Source: Bryoerythrophyllum caledonicum (lineage: Eukaryota; Streptophyta; Bryopsida; Pottiales; Pottiaceae). From it: 64,000 bases of DNA. Positions 25,141 through 37,188 of this stretch are shown piece after piece. Every line of letters starts with the position of its first letter. Positions within the stretch are counted from its first letter, which is position 1. Position numbers and translations under genes: made by a program. A model generated the notes under the pieces. It had not been told where the DNA came from, did not search any database, and saw nothing but the letters and a program-made list of their open reading frames with translations. The stretch covers positions 6,179,989-6,243,988 of the forward strand of contig OZ020518.1 of assembly GCA_963971425.1 (NCBI GenBank), written 5' to 3'.

Positions 25141-25814
25141 AGTTGGCGTTTTCCAATATGTCGTAAGAGAACTTGGAAAACTCTGAATCTCAAGCCAAAG
25201 AAAATTTTCCTACAAGTTCAAAGGGAGTGTGCCTGTCACGCACCTTGAATATTTGAATATTACCTACAGTAGATGATAGTTTACTACTTTACATGGACTA
25301 AACGGAAAGATTCGATGACTTCTGGAATTATGTGCATGTCGTTTTGGAAAGGTGCTGCAAATTGGACTCCAGTTGAAAAGATACTATTAAACCAGCTCCA
25401 TAGCAGCTGCAACCTCCAGGTGCAATGCCGTGGCGGCTGACGCTCCATCCAAGACTGGACACACTTACAACAGTAGATCATCCGACGACGTGACTTCAAA
25501 ACGAGCGACTCGCCTCTGGACCACAATCAATTTTGCCAACGTCTTTCCTTGCTTTCCCTCACATCAGGGGTTGTGACCACCGTCACCGCAGAAGTCTAGT
25601 TGTAATATTGCACCTGTCGGACTGACAACTGGGGGGGGGGGCGAGGTTTCGTGATCAGTCTGGAATATATTAATATTGTGTGTGTTTTACTTGTAATTGT
25701 TAGAAAAGTGATATACGAGTTGCGTGTCCAGCTCATCGGCTGTACGGTGAGGGTCAACAACAGTTCTGTCGCAGTAGCGTATGAATCTGGAGCGTAGCGG
25801 CAGGCCGGCGAAAA
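25141..25814. promoter_or_regulatory. upstream region of the GT14 gene
   Basis: Lies between the last TTAA end and the GT14 start codon. It includes a G-run of 11 near 25630 and AT-rich DNA near 25670-25710. No convincing TATA box was fixed. The region must hold promoter and leader of the downstream gene by position only. Confidence 0.35.
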
Positions 25815-28486
25815 ATGAAGCTGTCGAGTTTGCCCGCCACCACTACCACCACGGCGCCGATGTCGTCGCCGCGATCCAGCATGGGGTCATTTCTCAAGAG
25901 CCAGGCGCTGGACGCATGGCTGGTGCGAGTGGCGGTCGGAGCGCTGCTGCTGGGCTCCGTGTTCCTCTTGAGGCTCCTGCTGGACTCGCAGCCGGGCCTC
26001 ATCCCTGCCGATCTTCGACTAGGCGTTCTGTCTAGTACTAGCAACTCCTCAGCTTACACTGGGTGCAGCAATCCCAGAGATGCGAACCCAGCTAGATTCC
26101 CACCTTCGATTCTCCGGAATGCCTTTCTCCCTTGCAAGGACTACGTCCAGCCCGGCGTCAGCACCTATGAGCTCCACAATTTGTCTAGGTTTTTCCACAC
26201 TGAGGTGGAGGATTCCGAGCTCCTGCACGCGGCGCAGGACGTAGCCACTCGGCCTCTGCCGCCGGGGAAGCCCCGGGTGGCGTTTCTGTACATTACGAGG
26301 GAGCGCGTCGCGCACGAGGCGCTGTGGGAGCGCTTCTTTGCGGGCGTGGATCCGGAGCTGTACTCGATCTACACTCATAACAGCTCCGTGGTGGAGGGGG
26401 AGTACAACGAGACGTCGGTGTTTTACAAGCGGGGTATCCCCACCAAGAAGACGTGGAGGTTCACCATCACCTTGGTGGATGTTTTCCGGAGGCTCATGGC
26501 GTTCGCTTTGTTGGACGTTGCGAAGGCGAATATGTGGTTTGTGCTCTTGTCTGAGACCTGTGTCCCGGTGCGGAGCTTTCCTTATGTCTATGGCTACTTG
26601 ATGAACTCCACCACCAGCTTTGTGGAAGGCTTTTCTCCTCAAGAAAGGTACTAGATTTTTCTCCTCCGGCAAAACTTCTCAGATGCAAATTCTGGAGTCT
26701 AGATGCAGCAGGGCATGTTTGATTCATTACAAATTGGGAGTGCAAAAACTGCCATTATAGCAAACATAGCCTTGAATATGCTGCAATTTTACGTTTTTTT
26801 TTTTTTTGGTTGGTTTGAATTATTTTGATTTTATTTGAATTATGCAGGTTTTTGAAATACGAGAAATGGGAGCCTGTGGTAATGAAAAAGGACGTGCGGA
26901 AGGGGGAGCTGTGGATGTCAATGCACCGGCGCCATGCTGGGATGGTTGTTGGCGATGTAACACTCTACAGAAAGTTTAAGTTGGATTGTCACACTGAGTG
27001 TGTCAAGGATGAGATGTATGCGCAAACTCTTCTCCACGTGAAGGACCCTCAGGTATGGATCCATAATGCCTTCATTTAGACTTAGGCACCTGAATTAATG
27101 GATGGTTGAAGAAGGTCACCGTTTCATTTACCCCTAAAGGACCAAGTGTCTCTTTGGGGGACTTTTTGAATGCAATTATCTTTCAATCCGTAAGGTCAAA
27201 ATTCACAAATTTTATACCACATCATCTCATACATGTTTAGATATAGATCCTACGGTTAGATTTACCTTGGTAGTTTTAAATCAATGAAGTAGGGATTCCC
27301 CTAAAATGCCTTGGTCCTTCAGGGGTTAAATTTAGGGAGAGCTTGTGATGACACTGGAGGGATATTTCCATGGCCATCGTGCAAATCATGTCATGTTGTG
27401 GACCCCGCTCGATGTTGTAGAGGCTATGTCAACTCCCTTAAAGGTCTTGCAAGTGGTGCTGGATGCCATGCTGCCGAGGGAAAGTTGGTGTCATGGACTT
27501 GTCACCTTTCCTTGTCATGCACGTTCCTTGCTAGCCTTTTTTGACTAAATTTGCATGTCTTTGTATTTTGACTGAAATCAGAATTCCACATCCTGCCCCT
27601 CAATCATACTTGCCCGACCTGCTCCCTTCGGATCTTAGAGTCTGTTGCACGCAGTCTCTGAGCAAAGGAACTTCCCAGAAGCATTAGGCTGCTTGTTGGT
27701 GGATTGTTTCTGAGGTCACCCACTTTGAGACTTAGTACTAATACAGTATACTGTCAATTAGAGATATCTGCAAAGTTGCTGTGAGAGAGGTTCCAAACTT
27801 GTCCTGTCTACTTGTTTTGAGCCTTTGCAAAAGAGGGCAAGCCAAGTTGACAAAATTGACACATTTTTAGAGTAAGAAGCCTAAACCTTTATCAGCAGTG
27901 CCAGCTTGATTAGGCATTAATGATATTAGCTCGTCCTTGAATTCCATGGTAGCTTTGATAATCACTAAAGACATCTACGGTAGCTTCAATGATCCCTAAA
28001 GACATCTATGGTTGCTTTGATGATCTCTAAAGACATCTACGGTAGCTTTGATGATTCCTACAGTGTAAGATCTCCTGCATGTGTGCAACTCACAACCAAA
28101 CTTCCAATTCTCACCACCTACCTTTTAACCTTTTAAGGATATTTGTACTAATTTTTAATGATGTCTGCTTCCGGATGAATGTGCAGGGGGTAGCCAACCG
28201 GTCAATTACGTATGTGGATTGGCACTATAATCACAGAGGATCTCCGAGGCTTCACACTGCTCAGTTGATAAATGCCACTCTGGTTAAGAAGATACAAAAC
28301 AGGACTGAGAATCTGGATGGGCAGTACTGGGACTCCACGGATGAGTGGGACCACAAACTATTCCGAGACTGCGAGTACAACGGACGACCGCACTCACCTT
28401 GCTTTTTGTTTGCAAGGAAGTTTTCAGTGATTAAGGAGGATGTCCAAGCCTTGCTTAACATTCCAAAGACTGTTTTGGGCTACTAA
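25815..28486 (+). CDS. GT14 family (DUF266, core-2/I-branching-like) glycosyltransferase
   Basis: Three exons by splice consensus: 25815-26647, 26848-27052, 28187-28486, giving about 445 residues. A basic N-terminus and one hydrophobic segment (about residues 36-52, VRVAVGALLLGSVFLLRLLL) make it a type II Golgi membrane protein. Family blocks in order: RVAFLYITR, LWERFF, YSIYTHN, SVFYKRGIPTKK, DVFRRLMAFALLD, FVLLSETCVPV, FVEGF; exon 2 has MSMHRRHAGMVV and HTECVKDEMY; exon 3 has ANRSITYVDW and ending FARKFSV..LLNIP. These are the marks of the plant DUF266 clade (related to rice BC10), thought to transfer sugars during wall polysaccharide or arabinogalactan-protein glycosylation; substrate not predictable here. 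Intron 2 (1.1 kb) holds a family B element. An upstream start is not seen; ATG at 25860 is a weaker alternative. Confidence 0.88.
27131..27325 (+). mobile_element. 195-bp family B derivative in GT14 intron 2 (B5)
   Basis: CCCCTAAAGGACC at the left, GGTCCTTCAGGGG at the right, followed by TTAA (27326-27329); the left flank reads TTTA. The subterminal hairpin (CTCTTTGGGGG) is kept. The interior is a short version that matches the copy at about 47783-47985. A MITE produced by deletion of the longer form. It lies wholly inside the intron. Confidence 0.75.
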
Positions 28487-29622
28487 AAGAGAGCCCCCTC
28501 ATTCTTTTAGAGCCACTCATCATTGACAGAAGCTGTTACGTTATGATGCCATAGAATGTCCCTTCAACTGGTTTGGTATGCACATGAGCAGGCCAAATCA
28601 AAGAGGGTCTCTCACTAAATGTCTGCACTTAGGCTGTTGAAAGGAGAGGGTATCATAGAGCAGCAGCTAATTTATAGATTGTAGTAGTAGCAAAGTTGAA
28701 GCACTATTGCTCTGAGGTGGAATTTGACTAGTCACTAGCTTGAGCTGGCAGAGAAATAATTTAGGTCACGGTCATGCATAAAGGACTGTACATAAGATGT
28801 CTTTGTACAAAATTGAGGGAAAGCCTGCATAATGTTCCAGCAGTAACTTACTGCCAGGTTCAATGAAAGAGTTACATCTTTCTCCGTTGTTCGATGTTAC
28901 TCATTTGTCATACTTTCTCTGCAAATGGGGAAGGCTTCTTCTCACCCAACTTGTATCAAATTCCAAATAGCCACCAAAGACTTTCCAGATGCATGTGTCT
29001 CTTGATGTTGCAGTAGTTGAATTTAATGCAATGACTCCAAAAGCCCAGATTGCAGAAAACGAAGTATTCTAATATAGATTTGAAAGTGGCCGAACTGATT
29101 GCTGGTACACACTGAAGGCAATCACTCTGGAGTCTGAAGCCCCATCAAAGTATACTCCAGCGTTTTGTAGTAAAAAAAATTGATTAAAAAGTGACTGATT
29201 CTGCATGTGATATTTGAAACCTTCCTCATATTTCTTTAGAAACACGGCAGTCGTTGCATTGATGGCATATTTTGGTAGGTGCTCTGGTCTCCAGCCTCTG
29301 ACCACACAATGTACCCTTATTTCTCACCAATGACGCTACCGCAGTTGGTCATGTTTGAGTGCAATGGGGACTCTGTGGAATATCCCCAGCAAATGCGAAG
29401 CTAGCCTCTACTGATTGTCTTCTAGCACTCTGTCAAATCCCACGACCTGATTTGCTTTCCATGTGAAACCATACCCATCGCACAAGCCGAAGAAACATGT
29501 TTGCCATGATGTGATTTCAGCTCTGACTCACATGTGAAATGCCTGACTTCCTCCTCCTACACCACATCCCAAGCGCTGCACAATAGTTCATGGCACGTGT
29601 TCAAACCCCTACCATCTAAACT
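28487..29622. other. 3' flank of GT14 gene
   Basis: Probably 3' UTR for some hundred bases; AATGAAAGAG near 28862 follows a region without other genes. On the minus strand 29069-29305 is a 78-codon frame with even amino-acid composition that I do not recognise (ending residues near the stop: VRPLSNLY). It could be a fragment of a protein gene, but no family motif is visible. Confidence 0.3.
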
Positions 29623-29626
29623 TTTA

Positions 29627-30290
29627 CCCTTAAAGGATGGAGCCTATGACCGTGGAATTAACCCCAATTTCCATTCTCATTTTTCATCAAATATAAGTGG
29701 AAACTTTTTCATTTCATTTTGCAGAGATGAGATCACATGTTTTGTTCATGTCACAACAATAACAATTTTTTTGGGAAAATTTGAATTTTTTGTGTTTTTA
29801 AAAATAAAAAGTGAAGAAAATCCATTCAGGTTTAAAGTATGTTAAAAAAAATTGAAAATTTTACCAAAGGTACACATTGTAGGACACAGCTTGTGGTGTA
29901 AATGAAAATTCCGTGTTCAGCTAAAATTTGAAAATCGATTATAGGCCCAAAGTTCAAATCGCAATAACTTATCCAAGTTTAGGTATTATTTAAATTTTCA
30001 AACTAGAATGGAATCTAGACTTCATAAACCTCACTTCTTTAGTTGGACTCAAAATTTAAGAATATCATTTTAGTGACTTGAATTCAGATTTAGAGCTAGA
30101 GCAAGAAGTTTGTAAAATACACTACATTGAGATCCATGTCACAAAAAATTTCTTCTAAATTAGATTTAACATGATTATCTCAATGAGGCGTGTTTCATGA
30201 GCATCTATAACTTACACATTCAATGAACTCTCCACAAAAAGAATTGGATGAAAAATGATTGTTTATAGCGGTAATAATAGACCCCCAATA
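29627..30290 (+). mobile_element. family A element, right end lost (A2)
   Basis: Starts CCCTTAAAGGATGGAGCC after TTTA and runs parallel to A3 (54070-54620 and 55548-55650): GTGGAATTAA-type block, CATCAAATATAAGTGG, GGCCCAAAGTTCAAAT, then AACATGATTATCTCAATGAGG. The last block is the unoccupied equivalent of the site where B11 entered A3. The right terminus is missing or decayed beyond about 30290. Confidence 0.7.
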
Positions 30291-30559
30291 GTGGAAAAAT
30301 TATGGTTTTTCATTGACAAAATTCCATTGATGGCCATTGCCATATCGCCATATTGCTACTAATGAACAGCGGAGACTCCATCATGTTGCCAGAAAGGATG
30401 TAGAAATGTATGTTTATGGAGATGAATTCTCCAAAAAAAATGTTTATGGAGAAATTTTGGTTTTGTAGGGTTTGAGGAGAAACTTTGTGTTGCCAAATGT
30501 GTGGTCTTTAAAAAATTTGTGTCGCCACTCAGGCTAAAACTGTGAAACCAAAAAAAAAG

Positions 30560-30895
30560 GGTTGACCGCCACTCTATATTTGATCTCAATTCCACCCCAC
30601 TGTCCCCACATAGACCTCATTACCACCCAATCACTCTTTGTGAGCTCCAAATTAAGGCTTTCTATTCCTCAAGACCTCTGACTTTTGGCCGGCGCTCATG
30701 GGGGTACCTAGTGGCAGAATCAGGCTAAAATGGCAGCACACTTTCAAAATTCATAACTAGTTCAATTTCATTGGAAAAACATGAAATCACTTGGGTTAAG
30801 ATTATAATTCTATTGTCTATCACTAAAAATAAATGTATAATTATTTGGATCTTCCATATATGCACATCGCTTAATTTGGTGGTCATAGGCATGAG
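30560..30895 (-). mobile_element. family D fragment (D4)
   Basis: The interior matches D1 and D2: TTTTGGCCG/TTGGTCGTTGG block, ATTCATAACTAGTTCAAT, AAATCACTTGGGTTAAGA, TTGTCTATCACTAAAAAT. Ends are not intact. Confidence 0.5.
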
Positions 30896-30929
30896 GTATG
30901 CTCATCGTGCAATACAATTTTCCCTTAAA

Positions 30930-31340
30930 CCCCTAAAGGACCGTGCCATATGCTTCACCAAAACCACCCCAAACTGCCACCTTGAGATGAGATATTATTA
31001 GACTATTTCAAAAAACCTTTTACTATTTTCAACCGTAGGATCTTCAAGCTAACTACTGCAAAGAGACACCCATAAACCATTTGTTAACTTTGACCGTGCA
31101 TTGTAAGATACATGCATTTTAAGAGGGCAAAATTGTTTTCTTCCGCCATGCCCCAACACGGCCAACATACTTTGACTCAAGATAAGGCATATTTCTCCAC
31201 TACACAGTGCATAAAGTCAATGGATCTATGTTCTATCTTGTGTTAGGTCATTGCATGCCAAAAATCACAAGTAATGGAGGTGTTTACGATAAGAGAAATG
31301 GTCCTGCAACGACTAGGGGCATAGAAAGTGGCCCGTTTTT
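30930..31340 (-). mobile_element. B-related element with intact left end (B6)
   Basis: TTAAA (30925-30929) then CCCCTAAAGGACC, followed by CCCCAAACTGCC as in inverted family B copies. The body from about 31040 is a different type shared with 2615-2930. The right end is not recognised. Confidence 0.55.
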
Positions 31341-31893
31341 TTGGAAAGGAATTTGATACCCTTTTCTGCTACTTTGATACCTTTAATGTTTGGTTGGCAC
31401 TGGGGTGCCTTTGAAAAGTGAGGCTGCAGTGGTTTGACATGGTCGCAATATGGCATGAATCAGATGGTGGTGGGCACATGCAGTTTCCAGAGTTCATAGG
31501 GTTGTGGGCATATTGTCCAAGTGTTAACTTGCAAATCAATCAAAACAAATTAGTTATTGTTCTTGGTTGAGGGACGGTTTTATGGGTTCGGGATGGGAAT
31601 GTGGGTTTGGGGACGGGGCCAGGATGGGGATAGGAAGAGAGTTGCTATGTTGTTCCATCGGGGACAATGTGCCAGTATACTAGTTTTTACTAAGAGCACA
31701 ATTATCTATACTATTCAAAGAAGGGGATTATTGTAAACATAGTTGGTGAAAATACATATCAAGAGTAATAATTTATAGCATTTATACATCAATTATAGCA
31801 TTTAGGAATCAATTAATCTGGTTAAGAATCAGCTCTTAGATATCAATTTTAGTGTATTTGAATCAAGGCACAACAGTTTTCTGACATCTAACT
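31341..31893. other. intergenic, nothing recognised
   Basis: GC is moderate around 31400-31650; no frame with family features and no inverted ends. Confidence 0.3.
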
Positions 31894-31895
31894 TA

Positions 31896-32233
31896 AGGTA
31901 AGCCCCCCCTAAAATCGACAAGTTAAGGAATGTGCATATATGAAGAGAAGAGATAATTATACTATTATTTTTCCAGTGATAGCCAATAGAATTACAATTC
32001 CAACCCAAGTGATTTCATATTTTTTCGATGAAAACTGAATTAGTTATGAATTTTCCAACTGTGTAACCATGTTTAGTGGGTGGCCAGCAGTAGGTACCCC
32101 CATAACCAACGACCAAAAGTAAGGGTCTTGACTAACACCAAACCTCCATTTGGAGCTGAGTTGGTGGTAATGGGATGGAAGAAGGTTGGATATACCCCAA
32201 TTTTATAGGCGTTGGCTATGGGGGGGCTTACCT
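31896..32233 (+). mobile_element. family D TIR element (D1, 338 bp)
   Basis: Left AGGTAAGCCCCCC, right its complement GGGGGGGCTTACCT, flanked by TA on both sides (31894-31895, 32234-32235). The interior matches D2 at 50900-51252 in inverse order of blocks. TA flanks suggest a Tc1/mariner-like (Stowaway-type) MITE. Confidence 0.7.
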
Positions 32234-32346
32234 TAGTTCATGTGGGGGCAGCATCAGTGTAAATGGTTGTACATAAGTTACTTGATTTTTGTTTGCATCT
32301 CATGTACCAATTTGATGAGAAGTTATTCCTCCTACTAAACTATTAA

Positions 32347-33130
32347 CCCCTAGAGGACAAAAAGTCCAAAAACGGTTTTTTACTAAGTAAACTTAAGATT
32401 AAGATTATTATTATTATTATTATTTTAATTATTACTATTATTATTATTATCGTTAGTAGTAGTATTGTTATTATTACTTTTAGCTAGGGAGTTTCCTATG
32501 GGGTCAATTTTAAAAAATTCTCTTTGACATCAACTGTAGATGGGTACTTTTAAAAGCTTTGTGTAAGTATAATTTTGTTTCTTTCAAAATCCGACATTTG
32601 ATTAAAAAGTTATGCTATCCAAAGCAATTTTTGGTGAGAAGGCGAGTAGTTCAGCAAGTTACTCAAAAAACATTTGAGGTTGTTTACAAAATTAACCAAC
32701 GAAACATCCTTTAAGATTTTACTAAAGAAAAACTATCAATAGTGCATGAATTACTCACCAAGAGGAGTCATAGTTTCCAAGCACCATGCAAAAAGAACTT
32801 TCATTCTTCCACATAAATAGGCACAAAATTTTGTGATTTTCATGTATTCATTCTATTTTTCAACCTCAAGAAGAGATCATAACACTCATGTTCAACGTTT
32901 GGATTTAGATTTCAAATGAAATTAAGATCACAAAAAAATTAAATGTATTTTGGGTGAACCCCTTCTTATTGCAAGCTTGTGTAGAATATACTAAACACCT
33001 TTAAAATATCTAAATATTTTTGGACAAGTACTCTACATCATATAAATTGTGATGGTAAAGAATGGCAATATTGGATAGTGTAAAAAAGTTCACTATATTT
33101 AAAAATTGAACTTAGCCTTAGGTGAAAGAA
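32347..33130. mobile_element. decayed family B relative with an (ATT)n run (B7)
   Basis: TTAA (32343-32346) and CCCCTAGAGGAC mark the left end. An ATT/TTA trinucleotide run lies at about 32403-32475. Blocks near 32985-33090 recall the family B middle (GAATATACTAAACACC, TAAATATTTTTGGACAAG). The right end was not found. Confidence 0.4.
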
Positions 33131-33534
33131 AATGAATGTTCTGAGCCCAAGATTCAATGGGGGAACATTCCAGCATATTACTCAATTCCAGTGAATTGCA
33201 AATTAGTAGCATCCTTGAGGACTACACTAAAGATGGCTGCTAGTGTAGTGGACACTAAATACAAACCCATACACTAATTGTAAAGTTTACAATTAGTGTA
33301 GTGACAAAACTATACACTAAATGTCAACTACTACACTAAATGTCAATTCTAGTAAATATGGAACATAAGGTTTTTTACTTGTGGACATTTAGTGTATGAA
33401 ACCTAGAAAATGATTATGTGTACATTTTGAGCATCAAAATAAAGAAGATTTTGAGTGCATGTAGAAAAACAAGAATTTGCAAGAGAAAAATTGGAAAAAA
33501 TAGAACGTAGATATGGAACAAAAGGAAAATCCCC

Positions 33535-34610
33535 AAAATTGACACCCTTCCAAGGATTGAAAGAATTTTTTTGCCCATGTAATTTTTAGCATGAGACGAC
33601 CTCTGTGTTAATTATATGTGTGAAAAATTTCAAGTCTAAAAGATCCACACAATTAAAACTACATCAAAAGCTAGCAACATGTGTAGTTGTGAGAAACATT
33701 TCACTCCTAGCCGACTTTGACACACTCCCAAGGATTGGATTTTTTGGTATTTTCCCATGAAATTTTTGACATGAGACTACCTCTGTGTTGATCACATGCG
33801 TGCCAAATTTGAAGGCCAAAATATCTACATATCAAAAGATTTTTGAAATCTACCAACATGTATAGTTGTGAGAAACATTTCACTGCTGCCAACTTTGACA
33901 CCCTCCTAAGGATTCAATTTTTTATTTTTTCCCATGATATTCTGGACATAAGACCATATCTATGTTGGTTATACATGTGCTTAATTTCAAGTCCAAAAGA
34001 CCCACAATAGAAAAGAAACAAATCTTAATCTACAAACATGTGTAGTTGTGAGAAACAATCAGAGAAACCATTTCACTATTGTCAACTTTGGCACCCTCCC
34101 TAGGTCGGAAAAATTGTTAATTGACCATGAAATTTTTGGCACAAGATCACCTTCATGTTGATAACATGTGTGCCAAAATTCAAGGCCAAAAGATGAATAC
34201 AAAAAATCATCTTCAAAATCTACCAAAATATGTAGCTATGAGAAACAATTTTGAATATCCTTTTTTCTATTCATCATGTGGCCTTGGAATTTGGCACACT
34301 TATTATCAACATGGAGGTGGTCTTGTGCCAAAAATTTCATGGTCAATTAACAATTTTTCCGAGGGCAAAAAAAATTCTTTAAATCCTTGGGAGGGTGTCA
34401 AAGTTGGTTAGTTGTGAATGGCTCACAACTACACATCTTGGTAGATTTTAAATATCTTTTTTTGTATTTATCTTCTGGCCTTGAAATTTGGCACACATGT
34501 TGTCAACATAAAGGTGATCTTGTGCCAAAAATTTCATGGTAAATTGACAAATTTTCAGCCTTCAGGAGGGTGCCAAAGTTGGCAGTAGTGTAGTGTGGAA
34601 ACGTACAAAA
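33535..34610. repeat. foldback array of about 180-bp units (E1)
   Basis: Four direct units, each marked by ACTTTGACACxCTCC at about 33540, 33712, 33893 and 34086, are followed by two inverted units marked GGGAGGGTGTCAAAGTTGG at about 34378 and 34566. The turn lies near 34225-34260. Other shared blocks are ACATGTGTAGTTGTGAGAAA and AAAATTTCATGG. It is the same unit as the element at 41461-42785. Confidence 0.8.
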
Positions 34611-34744
34611 TAAAAAATTACGTATACTTGTGTGAGGGTACTATACATATGGAGGGAAAATGAAACTACAAGTACAAGATTGGAAAAATAAGAACTTTCT
34701 TTTTAGAACGAAAGTGAGAAAAGAAAGGATTATTGGAAAAGGAA

Positions 34745-35190
34745 AAAAACATAAATATACAATAAATATACAATAAATATACATAAAATACTCATTAGAT
34801 ATTCATTAAATGTACATTGAATATGCATTAAACATTCATAAAAAATTCATTGAATATTCAAATACACATTGAATATACATTGAAAGTTTATTAACTGTTT
34901 ATTAAAAATTTATTAAAAATTCATCAAACATTTAATAAGTATTCATTAAATATTTAATAAATGTTCATTAAGCATACAAATATACATTGAATTGTCAAAA
35001 AATATACTTTTAAAACTCTAAAGATTCATTAAATAATATTTAGATATTCTTTAAATGTCCTTTAAATATACAAATATACATTAAATATGCATATATACTT
35101 TAAATATTTTTTAAACATTCATTAAAAATTCATTAATTTTTCATTAAATATGTAAATATACATTAAATATTCATTAGATATTCATTAAAA
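34745..35190. repeat. degenerate ATTCATTAAATATAC tandem repeat
   Basis: About 450 bp of very AT-rich DNA made from variants of ATTCATTAAATA and ATACATTGAATA, with a period of roughly 12-13 bp. Non-coding, within element F. Confidence 0.8.
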
Positions 35191-35521
35191 TTTTCAAGGA
35201 ATGCAAGAGATGGGAACGGGAATAGTTGGGAATGGGAGAATAAGGAGATGAGTTTGAGGATGAGACAAGGAGAATAATTGCATGGCGGCCGGTAGGAAGT
35301 TGATTGGGGACTAAGACTATTTATCAACTTTTTAACAAATTTTTGTGCTAAGGTAGGTGATTGATTGGGGGCTAATACTAAGTGTACTAGGGTAGGTGGA
35401 AGATTGAGGGATAATATTCATGACACTGGCGGCTAACATTAATTGCCAACTTGTTAATAAATAGTGTACTAGGGTAACTACACTATTTGTACCATTACAC
35501 TAAAAGCCATCTTTAGTGTAG

Positions 35522-35842
35522 CAACTGCATTTTTTGTACCCTGCTTCAAAGTACTCACAACCTAACTCATCCCGGAATGTCAGATACGATGGAGAGCTAC
35601 GGTGCATCCTGAACTAGATCACTGAGCATTATTCTCACACTTGTAGCTGCTCAATTTTTGCGTGATCCAGCTCAAAAGTACGAACATTCTGTTTCCATGT
35701 ACATACTGTTTCCATGTTCTGAGAATGTAAGGCCTTCTAATTGTGGCTTACATTCCAGGTCACGGATGGCAGCATTGCCCTGAAAGCCCAGAACAAACTT
35801 GCCAGTGGTAGCACACTCATAGACTCTTGCGTTTCTTGGTTG
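35522..35842. other. intergenic, nothing recognised
   Basis: Short interval between element F and the C1 element. No frames of note. Confidence 0.3.
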
Positions 35843-35846
35843 TTAA

Positions 35847-36702
35847 CCCTTTAACCCCTAAAGTTCCTTGACAATTTCCCTCAAAAACTATAAGTGGTAC
35901 TAACTTTCAAACCACAAATCCAAAAAATAAAATAAAAATATGTCCATGAAGCTCTTATCAAAGGCAATCTAGCTTTAAAATTTCAGAGAAAATTGATTTT
36001 TTTTCGAATTTTAGGAACCTGCCCAAAAATCAAGGAATCCCCCCGAAGGAGACTCTGGTCCTTTAGGGATTAAGGCCTACAAGCTCACGAGGCCTTGGAG
36101 AATCTATGAGTGTAATAGATCATGCATAATAATAGGTACACATCATTGCAATCTCATTTCACAAAAAACCCTGTAATGCGCCAATGCCTACATCGATTTT
36201 GATGGCACCTGTCCCAGTAGATGCTCATCTTGCTCCGCCGCTAAATTTTCCTCATTTTTTCCCTCAAAAATGACATGTAATGCTTGCTACTGCGGTTGAC
36301 GTGCCCAAACGACCCAAAAATAGATGTTAGGCCTTAAATGGAAGGTTCATATCCAGTCTTACAAGAATGCATATTTACATGTAATGCATCACTCAATAAT
36401 GAACAGTCTCTTTAAGCCACTTGTACGTGGCATTATTTAGAATGAGCAACAATTGCGGATCCAATTCTCCATTTATCCTTAAACGTCTGTAGGGGAACCG
36501 TATATACATGACCGTATTCTACTCTACATAATATAGAAAATATATTAAAGTTTAGCAAGACTTACACCTATGGATTGAAGAATCTTCATCTAACATCTTT
36601 GATTTGGGAGTCATTTCAATATCTGATCATTATCATGTTCAAATATGACACCGTACATGTAGAATACGGTGGCCACCAACGGCACCTTCTGACGTTTAAG
36701 GG
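35847..36702 (+). mobile_element. family C element carrying a B insertion (C1)
   Basis: TTAA (35843-35846), CCCT, then TTAA at which B8 is inserted, then GGCCTACAAGCTCACGAGG. The body matches C2 and C3 (GGAGAATCTATGAGTGTAAT). The right end ACGTTTAAGGG is followed by TTAA (36703-36706). Without B8 and its duplicated TTAA it is about 637 bp. A TCCTTAAACGTC block at 36476-36487 mirrors the right terminus, so the last 226 bp may be a separate A-type MITE. It ends less than 200 bp upstream of the lipoxygenase first exon. Confidence 0.65.
35855..36069 (-). mobile_element. 215-bp family B derivative inside C1 (B8)
   Basis: CCCCTAAAG at the left, GGTCCTTTAGGGA at the right, TTAA on both sides (35851-35854, 36070-36073). 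The sequence corresponds to the two ends of the long form B2 with the middle deleted. It is inserted in the second TTAA of the C1 terminus. Confidence 0.75.
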
Positions 36703-36842
36703 TTAAAATTGGTTAGCAATATCTGTAGAATTCTCCGGAAATTTAAAGTAGGGAACTACAAACCGAAATGTCAGCGCCATGAGTTGCATGTGGGCTCCCT
36801 CGAGCTAGGCTGTGAATTTCAACGGCTCAAGTGTCGTGTGAG

Positions 36843-36849
36843 TATAAAG
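36843..36849 (+). promoter_or_regulatory. possible TATA box of the lipoxygenase gene
   Basis: TATAAAG, 147-153 bp downstream of the last transposon end and about 150 bp before the donor site at 36993. If functional, transcription would start near 36875, making the first exon non-coding and the ATG at 37189 the start. Confidence 0.3.
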
Positions 36850-37188
36850 TGGGGCCACACATGATGAAGTACCAGTGCTCAGTTTGTTATTCCTGCAGGC
36901 ACATCATTCAGGTCAGAGGTGATCTAGAGCTAACATCATCGCCGGAGGATTTAATCATTCAGGAAAAGGAGAATTTCAACTGGACAGTTAAGGTATGAAG
37001 GACTCAATATCCAATCCAAAATTTAAATATTACCTAATGAGTTCTGAAGCTGTCATGAGTTATATTGCTGCCGGTAGTATCTAATGAGTTGGTGTTCATA
37101 ATCATAATTTGTGCAGATTCATCTTGAACACGGAACATCCATATTACCATATAAAAACTTGATTAGCGGGACCGTGACGATCAAGATA

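Larger units (their letters stand above)
33222..35521. mobile_element. 2.3-kb element with CTACACTAAAGATGGC ends (F)
   Basis: The left edge CTACACTAAAGATGGCT and the right edge, its exact complement, bound 2300 bp; the inverted ends extend to about 30 bp with a few mismatches. Inside lie a short palindrome (33269-33303, ACACTAATTGTAAA arms), a foldback satellite array (about 33535-34610) and an AT-rich degenerate repeat (34745-35190). No coding sequence. No clear target duplication: the flanks are GGA and CAA. CTACAC ends link it loosely with family G. Confidence 0.65.

Noticed and set aside
26049-26672. 207-codon minus-strand frame over GT14 exon 1
   Set aside because: Antisense shadow of a GC-rich exon with no family features.
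33535-34610. CRISPR-like regular repeats
   Set aside because: Units of about 180 bp in both orientations, no short identical repeats with unique spacers; eukaryotic foldback satellite instead.
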